NCBI GenBank assembly: GCA_011033025.1
Contig: WFMF01000093.1
Coordinates: 124,001 to 188,000, forward strand
Length of the DNA: 64,000 nucleotides
Reading direction: 5' to 3'
From: Beroe forskalii
Taxonomy: Eukaryota; Ctenophora; Nuda; Beroida; Beroidae
Of the stretch, positions 1 through 12,200 are shown one piece after another (the stretch's first letter is position 1; every line of letters starts with the position of its first letter). Both the position numbers and the translations under genes were made by a program. The notes under the pieces are model-generated. The model worked only from the letters and a program-made list of their open reading frames with translations. It did not search any database and was not told the origin of the DNA.

Positions 1-2157
1 AGGCTCTCCCACTTTTTGGCTTATTTTAACAAACAAACTCCTAAAAAATTTTATTTTTTCGAAAAAATGAAAATTTGGTCATTTTTTGATGCTTCACTGT
101 GAACAGAGTTGAATGAAAATCAAAGAAAAAATCATTGCTGCTTGAACTTCAAGCCTTCTACTACTACTGTAAACAACTCCTGATGATTCCAGAAGTTGAA
201 ATCATTTCTAAAATTCAACTTGAAAACAATTGGGTAAATAGCTGCATATATACAGCTATTTGCTAGACACTTATCATTAATATACCTTAAACACACCCCA
301 AATACTTATTAAATGACCTGAGCGTGCCCCTTGGACGCCCCCTTAATGCACCCCATTATATTTCGCAGCTCTGTGACTGTAGATATAACAGAATTGTGAT
401 TATCAGTAGATCTGCTTTGTCATTGGCTTCTGAGTTCGCATCTGCTCTCTCATTGGCCAGCTCCGGGATACGTGTGATAATTATGTGTATTTGTTGTGTT
501 CAAGGAATGATTCCTTGATCTCTTATAGTTTTGTTCTCCTGATCTCTTTACATTTATTGTAGCGTTTGTTTAGTATCCTTAAAGCTGTTCTGCTCACTTG
601 ACATAGAATTTCCTTCGCTGTCAGCCAATTCAGCACTCAATTAAACAAATATTCCTATCACCACATTACATAGCTTGTCTGGTAACTGTTGATAGTGAAT
701 TCATTGAATCATTGGAATTTTTTGTTGCACGACGGCATCCTAATTTCTATGACAAACAGTTTTACGAACTACATCGCATGTTTACGAGCTTTGCTACATC
801 GACGGAATATCAGTTTACCCACAGCACGTTGAGTTTTGAACAATCAGCACGTAGGACTGACATGATGCTGGGCGCTGATACTGTAATAGCGCATGGTATT
901 ACTCCATCACCAGTACAAGGAATGAGGTATCTCAGCCTGTAGAATGTACTAATTACTTATTTGTGAGTTATACTCCACAATATGATCCAGAGAGCAGCAA
1001 GATCGGTTTAATAGTTCCTCATTCCTCTTCTATAAGTCTATAGCTGTACTTTACTGTGCTAGGTTTAGCTTCGATCATAGTACTACTATTATACTTTATG
1101 GGTAGATAGTTTTTAAGCTGTGTACTTTCCATATTAGATACTATACGTAGTTCTACGTTCTTCTATTTTCGAGAAAAAGTTTATTATTTACTTGTGGTTA
1201 TACAGGAATAAATTCACTGTCATATCTTCATTAATCTTTAGCAATGTTTAAGTATTTAAGTTGCATTATTGCTTCAATAAAGCTTAGATTTGTTTTTTGA
1301 TATCTTGAAGGCTGGTAGATTTTGCTAAGATACTGTCTCTGCCATGTAACATGTAAGATGATAATATCTTCACATTCTTACTTTCTTAGATCTTTAGCAA
1401 GGTTTCAGCTGTTCATTTGTATTTTGTAAGATCTAAGATGATCTCTCACTGGTTACATGGTGGTTTATATTCGTTAATAAAAGCTTTACGTATTGAGATA
1501 CGGCAGGTATTTTCCATGTTAGAAGCAGTGAAAGGCTCTGTAGTTCTGTTACTTGAGAATCAGCATATAGGCTTATACAATTAGTATCATGGATGTCTTT
1601 TGTTTGCTTTTTGTTTGTTTTTCTTTGCAGTTTGCATGTTTTGGGAGAAACTACCATTCGACACTTCAACTCCATATCTTTATTTTAAATGTAGATTTAA
1701 GAACTTAAGTAGGATACCTAATTCTGATAAAATGATGAAGAATCACAGTATAAATTAATGATTCCCTTGCAATGTATGAATGAGCGCAATGTTAAGTATG
1801 ATAGTGTACTGTTAATTATAAGTTATACAATGTCATCACTGTCACTCTAACATTCTCACAATTCTGTCTTAGAATGTCACAGATAAAAGTAGTTCCTGCA
1901 ATGTTACGTCATTATCATAACTTAGCATGGCGAACTTCAGCTGTTAAATCGTTTTTATATTCATTGCGGATCCCTACTACTCGCAGCCTTACATTCCCAA
2001 GCAGTTTTTCTAATATTAACCATAATCTACATAAAATCTATAACTGAACGCATTTAAATTATAAACTGATATAATAGATACCTTTGAAGAGCTCAGTCCA
2101 TGTTTAATTTCTTGGGATGGATATAAACAGCTTGTAAAGTTTTAATTAAATATTATT
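1..2157. other. AT-rich flank without a recognised gene
   Basis: I see no recognisable gene, RNA or transposon here apart from one unassigned open frame at 607-942. The sequence is AT-rich with scattered stops in all frames. It could be upstream sequence or a 5' intron of the RhoGEF gene that follows. Confidence 0.4.
607..942 (+). CDS. Unrecognised open reading frame
   Basis: An open frame of about 110 codons runs to a stop at 942. It contains the residues FYDKQFYELHRMFTSF and has a fairly balanced composition, unlike the low-complexity frames elsewhere. I do not recognise the family. There is no good ATG at the left end, so if real it would be an exon or a fragment of a transposon protein. 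Chance remains possible at this length. Confidence 0.15.
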   Translation, partial: NFLRCQPIQHSIKQIFLSPHYIACLVTVDSEFIESLEFFVARRHPNFYDKQFYELHRMFTSFATSTEYQFTHSTLSFEQSARRTDMMLGADTVIAHGITPSPVQGMRYLSL

Positions 2158-2484
2158 ATTACCCTCCCGTGGCTCAAACTCCAGTGTGATAATTATCGAT
2201 ATATCACTCCTTTATAGAACTACTGTACAGTGGCGGAATAATAGAGCAGAATATCGTTAAATAAATTGTTGATTTTATGAAGGAGCACTCGAAAATCTAT
2301 AAAAACGTTGAATTCAGACGAGGGTCGTCAGACCCGAGTGGTAGGGAGTACTGTTTTGTCGGGTAATAATACAATTAACAAACTCATGGATCGTGTGATA
2401 TCGAAAATTGTCAAACTCGGCTGACGCCTCGTGTGATAATTTTCGATATAACACTCCCATTCGTTTGTTAATCGTACATTATAC
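2158..2484 (+). repeat. 330-bp dispersed repeat, copy 1
   Basis: This 327-bp segment recurs in the same orientation at 15926-16250 with very high identity. It contains repeated inverted motifs around ATCGAT and GTGTGATAATT, so it looks like a small non-autonomous DNA transposon. It has no coding capacity. Target duplications are not clear. The two copies differ by an exact 22-bp inversion, at 2358-2379 here. Confidence 0.8.
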
Positions 2485-2649
2485 ACCTTTACAATTCCAG
2501 TTTATTGTAGACTTTGTTAAAGAGGTTTTATCATACCTTCTGTACATCTGAATAACCTATCGTAGGCAATGCACGGCATCACACTCCCCTCCCTCATTGG
2601 CTGAGCCACTAGTTACGTCACCAAGCAACATCAGTGTATCAGAAACCAG

Positions 2650-3229
2650 TGTTACAAAGACTCCGCAACTACGAAGTACCTAACGCGTCACAAGAGCAAC
2701 CCTAAAGTAGAGAAGCATTTCCTGGACTCTTTGAAGAGCCCTCCGTTATCTCCGATACCCACCCAATCAACTGCTTCTACTCCTACTTCAGTAGCCTCTT
2801 CTTCAACGCTATCCGCTGCTCCCTCTCCCCCTACTCCCCCTACTCCCCCTACTCCCCCTACTCCCTTCTTCAGCTGCACTCCAATCTCCAGACAAACTCC
2901 CCCTTCATTCCCCACTCCTCCTATCTTCTCTAGTCCCTCTCCATTCTCCAGTTTCAGCCCGACTTCCTTCTCCAGCCCCTCTTCCACTTCCCACCCCCCT
3001 CCTACCCTCCCCCACACAATGTGTGAAAACCCGCAACTCAATGTGCTGGAAGAGGCTCATCGCATCGCTGCGTCCTCCTCAAAACGCCTCAAGCGTTCCA
3101 CCAGCCAGGGTGTCCGGAAAGTGACGACTTCCACCAAGAAGATGACGTCATCAACGAAACACAGCGCTAAGAGGCTCTCCGAGCACTCGAGACGGTTCAT
3201 TCGGTCGGGGATAGTGAGGGTTCAGCAGG
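2650..3229 (+). CDS. RhoGEF exon: N-terminal low-complexity and basic region
   Basis: The frame is open from about 2607. The coding part starts near YKDSATTKYL, then a Ser/Thr/Pro stretch with TPPTPP repeats, then a basic Lys/Arg/Ser stretch (SSKRLKRSTSQGVRK) ending at VRVQQ. A GTAGGA donor at 3230 leaves phase 1, which matches the phase of the next exon at 4025. The left edge is uncertain, since several AG acceptors lie at 2634-2649. Disordered Ser-rich N-termini are normal for ARHGEF17-like proteins. Confidence 0.6.
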
Positions 3230-6200
3230 GTAGGAAAAGGAGTGGGGGTGACCCGAGTGGGAAAAGGAGTGGGGGTGGAGATTTGAGTGGGAAAAGGAGT
3301 GGGGGAGGAGATTTGAGTGGGAAAAGGAGTGGGGGAGGAGATACGAGTGGGAAAAGGAGTGGGGGAGGAGATCTGACAACCAAACACTGCAAGACAAGTA
3401 CGCAGTGCTTTTAATTTTGCATGCACACTTTATATTGTACTACTTTAAGTTTCATGGGTAAATTCATACCCAATCGTCAGAAGACAAGTAACATAAAATT
3501 GAATTTCAACACACTGGTACTTTATATTGTAATCGAGATTTATTATCTGATGTTGAGCTCGCTTGTAGATACTTATGTTGGTACTGGAAGAGTCCTCATA
3601 TCTCTCTTACGAGAATTGGGACTAACTCAAGGGAATAGCGTGCTTTTCATTGCCATGAGGCCTATATCATCCAATACCTATGTATGATTAATGTATAGCA
3701 GCATAAGTTAATTATTTTCACATTCATATTGATGGTAGAATAACAGTGCAAAGTAGCAGTCCTCTGATCGCTCCTCGGCGACTCTCCATCTCATAAACAG
3801 CGGAACAGGGTGTCAACTGTCAGCCAATAACTAGAAGCTTGATAACGGACCTATGCCTAGCCACTTTTCCGTTTGACCATTATGATCAGTACATCAGCTG
3901 ACTGAAAACTCCCCCAAAACTGGCACGCTGATTGGTCAATGCTATGTCGATTTCGTGATCCTCCGAGTAATACTGAGATACTGCACCAATATATTCAATA
4001 TTAATGACTCTCATCTCTCTTCAGAAGTTGTGGGCGGTGGTGCAGCTGTTAACTCCCATCTCTCGTACATGGTTACAGACAGGCACAAAGTCCTGCAACA
4101 GATACTTGACCACGAGTACCGCTACATCATGTCCCTCAAAGATATGATGAAAGTAAGTTTAGTGCTGTGATTTTACAACTTTTGTCTATAATTCTACAAT
4201 TGTACAATTATCTTTTGCAAAATTTTGCATACTTGTACGATCTCAATTAGTCAATAGTCAATTCACAATTGAATTTTGAACCAGCATCAATGAATACATC
4301 AGTATATCCAGCATCATTGATTTGATACTCTCCTCACTCTGCTACCTGTGTTCAGGTTTACGCGGCCCCACTTCAACACTCACAAGCCAACAAGGCCCTT
4401 ATAGAACCTGCCAAAGCCCAGGATATATTCTTCAGAATCCCTGAAATCAGTGAGTGAAAGAGTAAATATTGTGAAATAAGGCCAAGATAATATTTAGATT
4501 TATAACTTTGATATTGCGTGAGGCATACTAAAGGAACTGGAAATATTACCGACCATACTGACGGTAGAATACGCGGTAGATGCTCAGCAATACGAACTGC
4601 TGTCGTTTAAATCAAGTTTGTTTACCTGCTCTGAGCGTTCATCAGTTAACTTCAAAGAATTTGAAATATTTCTGATACACTCGTATCCCGGTTATTTGGG
4701 TTATTAGTAACTCCCCTGCAGCCGTGCACCACGAGTTTTTCTACGAGCAGCTCCGCAGGCGCAGTATGACATGGTCCAAACACCAGTCCCTGGGGGACAT
4801 CTTGCTGCAACTGGTGAGGCGCCCGGATAAGTCATATTCCATTATATTACATTTACAGTTTAAATGCTCCCCCCAGTACGCAAGTCCAGTTCCCTGGTGG
4901 TATGTTCCCAACTTTCGAACACCCCTAGATTCCCCTAAGTCCCCCGCAGTTCCACTATATCAAGAACATCCCCTCAGTTCCACAAGCCAGGGCTGTTCAG
5001 TGCGTATGCCTCCTACATGGATAACTTTAACCACGCCCTGGAAATAGTGCTGGATGCCAGGGCAGCCAGACCTGCCTTCTCCAAGTTCCTAGATGTGAGT
5101 ACTCGAATTTTATTGATCATTATACAAGCACTTGTTAGCGTATTAGTTCACCTGGAGTCCTTTCCAAATTTAAGGACCATTCAGCGGGGAGTTGACGGTC
5201 AACTCGCACGCTGATTGGTCAATTTAAGAAGATTCCGGAGTCCCATGAAAAGTATGAATGAGCTGATTTTTAACTTGGTACTATCATCACTTCAGATTTC
5301 TAGATGTGAAGGTAAAAAGATGAATTCACTGAAAACAAATTCCTTGTAAAAATTGGCATCTATTCATTTTATATACAATAAAGATTTTTAATATTTTATC
5401 GTTATAGGTATGATAATAATGTTATTGAATCTTAAAATTTAAATGTTCTATTTTCTGATTTATACCTGACCGCATCAATTAATACTTATAATATATTGTT
5501 TTTCACGGTCCATGAATTGTGGTTCCAACTGAATCCACAGAAATCTGCTATTTCGTCTGCACTCTGCTCGCATAAATCATCCACGCTCCTATACGTCCTG
5601 TCTCATGTCTCTCAGATTTTATGGTATTGCTATCCGAATATATCCTGATCAAATAGCACTTGATGTAGCGGAGAACTTCGTTTTTCCCCTTCCTCCGCCT
5701 CATCTACCTTTTCCATTGCGTTAACATTGTCCAATTCACTCTATGGATTGCGATCCAATAATGAAACTCTGGATCGTTATAATATGAAGTTTTAAAGTTT
5801 TAATGTTTTGAAGTCCATCATATTCTGTCGAATCCTTTCTGCTCTGCCCATGGAAAAGTCAGTCATTTCGTTACTCAACTGATTTCTTCTTATTGATGCA
5901 CCTCTCCACTACACCAACACCAATAATCAGCAGGAGAAAAGCTAGGAAAATCATTGTGACAATTATCTGTGGAAAACAAAGCGAAATAAGAATGCAAAAA
6001 GATTTGAATGAAAATAATTGGACTCCTTTCAAAATTATAAGAATATAATATGCTTTTTAATATTTTATCAGTCTAAACCGCAGTCACCGTTTTGGCGCAT
6101 GCTTTTTTCCGTTTCGAAGGGACTTCCACTAAGATAAATATGCACCTCCTGAACAAACTGGTGGTAGGAATGAAGTCATTTCCACAGTAAAAAGTAGTGT

Positions 6201-9200
6201 GTTGCTGAGTCTGTGCCGCTAGTTTCCCGCGCACTGGGTAATCTTACTTAGAAGTGCTGAAGTAGCTTCTCACGGGACAGAGTACGGGGTTTGATAAGTC
6301 ATGCTCCTAAAACCATAGAAGTTGGTGTCTAAACCCCCGCACGAGAAATAGGTGGGTAGGATGACGTCATTATCATGTCATGATGTAGTGAGTTGATGAC
6401 GTTGTACAGCCTATTTCTCGTGCGTGGAGTATAACCATCCATTTGGCACCATTGTAATCCAATCTGTAATTGCAATTGAGCGAGAGAAATTTATCTCCGA
6501 TTACTGTTCTGGGAATTTGTGAGAGTGAAGTGAGAAAAGAACTAGGACAGAAAGACGGGTTATTTTAATTGAGTAATCCAAAAGTACCCGAAATTCAAAA
6601 TAAGGTGTCTAGCAAGTGTCTACTGTCTTATTACGGTGGCGTTCGAATTTCTACTTGGGCGGCTTTTCCATGCGCGGCGTAATCGTGCGCGGCTCACTGG
6701 GTGCTAATGACAGGCAGTGAGCCACGCACGATTACGCCGCGCAAGGAAAAGCCGCGCACATAGGAGCTCAACACGCCCATGTGAGTATAATGAGAAGCTA
6801 TTTGATAGATATACATATATTTAGCATTCAAAGACTGTGATGACGGAGAATCTGTTTATCCTGACTTGCCAAAGACTTTCTCGTTGGTGTCTAAATTCTG
6901 AAAAGGCTTTGCTGATAAGGGGTGGATAACTAATTCTTAACTAAGCTTAATGAGAAAATATTGCCTTCCTAGTGCGAGAAGCTATAAAAATTTAAAAAAT
7001 TCCTCTCTTAAATTGCCATTGTCCTATCTGTAATTTACTGATTGAGAATTGAACAACTCTTACAATGAAGCATCCTGTGAGAACATGCGTGATATAGCAC
7101 TGCGCTATTATTTGAGGGTAGTATTATACATAACTTATTATATAAGGGTAATATTGTACATAGCTTATTAACTTATTACCTGTGTAGGAATTTATGTATT
7201 GAAATATTAATGTTAAATATTATTGTTCGTTATGTTACACTCAGAACAACATCATCTTTATTGTTGTGCCTTATAAACCTCTATTGGAGTAGTGTAACAG
7301 GTGTAGGTACATACTTACATAATATCTGAGAATGGTTCTAGAGTTCCCACTCGTTCGCTGTTTGTACGTGATTCCGATGATCACGTGACTAGGAAATTAT
7401 ACAAAGTTTTAGAGAATGATGTTCTTTTAGGACATTATATCAATCAGTGGACGTTAAAAAATACAATACATAATATTGCAGGCACATGAGCAGTTGAGCA
7501 CTTTGTCACATCACCGATTCGGCATTGATCAACGCCGATATACCGCCGATCAGCGCTGATCGGCGATACCTCCGATAAGCACTTATCAGCGCCGATCGGT
7601 GACATATCGGCGCTGGCCAGCACCGAGTCGACGATGTGACAAAGTGCTGATCTGCCATATTTCAACCCTCACAAAGTGAATCTAACGGGTGTTCAGCTGC
7701 TACCGTTTCAGAAACTCCGCAGCCGAAGCAACCAGCTGTCCCTGGAAGACCTGATCTACCTCCCCGTGGACCATATACCTGTGGTAAGAGATATTTCCTT
7801 GTGTTTGAATTTATAAGTTAGATATATTTCCTTGTGTTTGAATTTATAAATTAAAGATATTTCCTTGTGTTTGACTTTCACTTTATTTATATTCATTGTG
7901 TGTACTCGGTTTGTAATTAAATTTCGTCATCAATGTCAAATCCGACAAATTCTAGAAGGAAAGCATAGCAATTTTTAGAACTTTTGATACGAAGATAGTG
8001 GATGCATAACTTTTTCAAAATTTCTCCGACCTTTAACCAAACATAAATTCATCCCTGTGTCCCCTTCTCAGTACTTGGAGCTGTTACAAGAGCTGATAAA
8101 GCAGACGACACAGGACGATCCGGACTACACTTACCTTTACCTCGCTAAAGGATGAGGTGCGTTTAACTTATTACGAGATATTTTATTTAGAACGTTATCT
8201 TATAGTCCAAAATGTGCTCGAAATGTGCCGCAGGTTTGCCCGAGGTGTGCCCAGGTTGTGCCCCAGGTGTGCATCGGCAGATTACCGAGTTGCCGACATA
8301 TTATTTGGAACGAGACTTGGGGCGAAAAAATCCCATATTTAATAACCCTTTGAATTTAAATGTGACGTCATCGTCATAATGGATATTATTGATGAAAATC
8401 TGGGCCAAATAATATTCGAAACCCAAACTGAGCATACAATTTCAGATATCTAAGCTAATACAGTAATAGAGAAGCTGAACACACAATTTCAGATATCTAA
8501 GCTAATAGAGAAGCTGAACGAAAGGAAGCTGCAAGCTGAGAAGTCCTTCTCTGTAAAACTGCTGGAGAAGCAAATCAGCGGGTTGCCCAGCAGTTTGATA
8601 GCCCCGCAACGTTACATCATCAGCCGGGAACGAGTCAGAGAACTGGTGAGTTTCTGGCAACCGTGACCTGGCAACTAGTTATCACGTGACCTGGCAACTG
8701 GTTATCACGTGACCTGGCAACTAGTTATCACGTGACCTGGCAACTGGTTATCATGTGACCTGGCAACTGGTTATCATGTGACCTGGCAACTGGTTATCAT
8801 GTGACCTGGCAACTGGTTATCACGTGACCTGGCAACTGGTTATCACGTGACCTGGCAACTGGTTATATCACGTGACCTGGCAACTGGTTATCATGTGACC
8901 TGGCAACTAGTTATCACGTGACCTGGCAACTGGTTATCATGTGACCTGGCAACTGGTTATCATGTGACCTGGCAACTGGTTATCATGTGACCTGGCAACT
9001 GGTTATCACGTGACCTGGCAACTGGTTATCACGTGACCTGGCAACTGGTTATATCACGTGACCTGGCAACTGGTTATCATGTGACCTGGCAACTAGTTAT
9101 CACGTGACCTGGCAACTGGTTATCATGTGACCTGGCAACTGGTTATCATGTGACCTGGCAACTGGTTATCACGTGACCTGGCAACTGGTTATCATGTGAC

Positions 9201-12200
9201 CTGGCAACTGGTTATCACGTGACCTGGCAACTGGTTATCATGTGACCTGGCAACTGGTTATCATGTGACCTGGCAACTGGTTATCATGTGACCTGGCAAC
9301 TGGTTATCATGTGACCTGGCAACTGGTTATCACGTGACCTGGCAACTGGTTATCATGTGACCTGGCAACTGGTTATCACGTGACCTGGCAACTGGTTATC
9401 ACGTGACCTGGCAACTGGTTATCACGTGACCTGGCAACTGGTTATCACGTGACCTGGCAACTGGTTATCACGTGACCTGGCAACTGGTTATCACGTGACC
9501 TGGCAACTGGTTATCACGTGACCTGGCAACTGGTTATCACGTGACCTGGCAACTGGTTATCACGTGACCTGGCAACTGGTTATCACGTGACATGGCAACT
9601 TGTTATCACGTGACCTGGCAACTGGTTATCACGTGACCTGGCAACTGGTTATCATGTGACCTGGCAACTAGTTATCATGTGACCTGGCAACTGGTTATCA
9701 CGTGACCTGGAAACTGGTCATCACGTGACCTGGCAACAGGTTATCATGTGACCTGGCAACTGGTTATCATGTGACCTGGCAACTGGTTATTACGTGTCCT
9801 GGCAACTGGTTATCATGTGACCTGGCAACTGGTTATCACGTGACCTGGCAACTGGTTATCACGTGACCTGGCAACTGGTTGGTGACCTGGCAACTGGTTA
9901 TCACGTGACCTGGCAACTGGTTATCACGTGACCTGGCAACTGGTTATCACGTGACCTGGCAACTGGTTATCACGTGACCTGGCAACTGGTTGTCAAGTGA
10001 CCTGGCAACTGGTTATCACGTGACCTGGCAACTGGTTATCACGTGACCTGGCAACTGGTTATCACGTGACCTGGCAACTTGTTATCACGTGACCTGGCAA
10101 CTGGTTATCACGTGACCTGGCAACTGGTTATCATGTGACCTGGCAACTAGTTATCATGTGACCTGGCAACTGGTTATCACTCGACCTGGCAACAGGTTAT
10201 CATGTGACCTGGCAACTGGTTATCATGTGACCTGGCAACTGGTTATCACGTGACCTGGCAACTGGTTATCATGTGACCTGGCAACTGGTTATCACGTGAC
10301 CTGGCAACTGGTTATCACGAGACCTGGCAACTGGTTATCACGTGACCTGGCAACTGGTTATCACGTGACCTGGCAACTGGTTATCACGTGACCTGGCAAT
10401 TGGTTATCACGTGACCAGTTTGATATCTTTAGTCACGGCACACGTGTACTCAGTTTCAAAGTGGCCCGGAGGTTGCGTTCCTCGGTGGACTAGAGCAATT
10501 ACTGTTAGGCGTTATTTTCTGTCGATTTGAAGAAGCATATTTTATTGATATAACCAACTCAGTGTGACCGTCATGCAAGTTTATTAGTAACCCTGTCTAG
10601 GACAGTGTCTAAACTGATGAATTAGTCATGCAACTCAGTAACTTATGTCGACAGTGTCTAACAACGTCATAAACTGACTGGCAACTGGTTACTTTACTAA
10701 GACTGTCTAAGTCAACAGGACAGTAACCCTCTGGCGGTCTGACGATAGTATGTAAGTCATGTGCAACTCAGTAACCCCTGACATGGTCATCTGTCATGGT
10801 AACCACTGTCTAGGACAGTGTCTAACAACGTCATGTAAGTCATGTGCAACTCAGTAACCCCTGTCTAGGACAGTGTCTAACAACGTCATGTAAGTCATGT
10901 GGAACCCCTCAGTAACCCATGTAAATGTAATTTAGTGATTACAGTGTCTAACAACGTCATGTAAGTCATGTGCAACTCAGTAACCCCTGTCTAGGACAGT
11001 GTCTAACAACGTCATGTAAGTCATGTGGAACTCAGTAACCCCAGTGTCTAACAACGTCATGTAAGTGATGTGAGTCAGTAACGTCATGTAAGTCATGTGC
11101 AACTCAGTAACCCCTCTCTAGGACCGTGTCTAACAACGTCATGTAAGTCATGTGCAACTCAGTAACCCCTGTCTAGGACAGTGTCTAACAACGTCATGTA
11201 AGTCATGTGCAACTCAGTAACCCCTGTCTAGGACAGTGTCTAACAACGTCATGTAAGTCATGTGCAACTCAGTAACCCCTGTCTAGGACAGTGTCTAACA
11301 ACGTCATGTAAGTCATGTGCAACTCAGTAACCCCTGTCTAGGACCGTGTCTAACAACGTCATGTAAGTCATGTGCAACTCAGTAACCCCTGTCTAGGACA
11401 GTGTCTAACAACGTCATGTAAGTCATGTGCAACTCAGTAACCCCTGTCTAGGACAGTGTCTAACAACGTCATGTAAGTCATGTGCAACTCAGTAACCCCT
11501 GTCTAGGACAGTGTCTAACAACGTCATGTAAGTCATGTGCAACTCAGTAACCCCTGTCTAGGACAGTGTCTAACAACGTCATGTAAGTCATGTGCAACTC
11601 AGTAACCCCTGTCTAGGACAGTGTCTAACAACGTCATGTAAGTCATGTGGAACTCAGTAACCCAATTAATTTAGTGATTGAGTGTAACAACGTCATGTAA
11701 GTCATGTGCAACTCAGTAACCCCTGTCTAGGACCGTGTCTAACAACGTCATGTAAGTCATGTGCAACTCAGTAACCCCTGTCTAGGACAGTGTCTAACAA
11801 CGTCATGTAAGTCATGTGCAACTCAGTAACCCCTGTCTAGGACAGTGTCTAACAACGTCATGTAAGTCATGTGCAACTCAGTAACCCCTGTCTAGGACAG
11901 TGTCTAACAACGTCATGTAAGTCATGTGGAACTCAGTAACCCAATTAATTTAGTGATTGAGTGTAACAACGTCATGTAAGTCATGTGCAACTCAGTAACC
12001 CCTGTCTAGGACCGTGTCTAACAACGTCATGTAAGTCATGTGCAACTCAGTAACCCCTGTCTAGGACAGTGTCTAACAACGTCATGTAAGTCATGTGCAA
12101 CTCAGTAACCCCTCTCTAGGACCGTGTCTAACAACGTCATGTAAGTCATGTGCAACTCAGTAACCCCTGTCTAGGACAGTGTCTAACAACGTCATGTAAG

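Noticed and set aside
2688-3426. Overlapping minus-strand frames opposite the RhoGEF N-terminal exon
   Set aside because: They mirror low-complexity Ser/Pro and Gly-rich coding on the plus strand and have no independent support.
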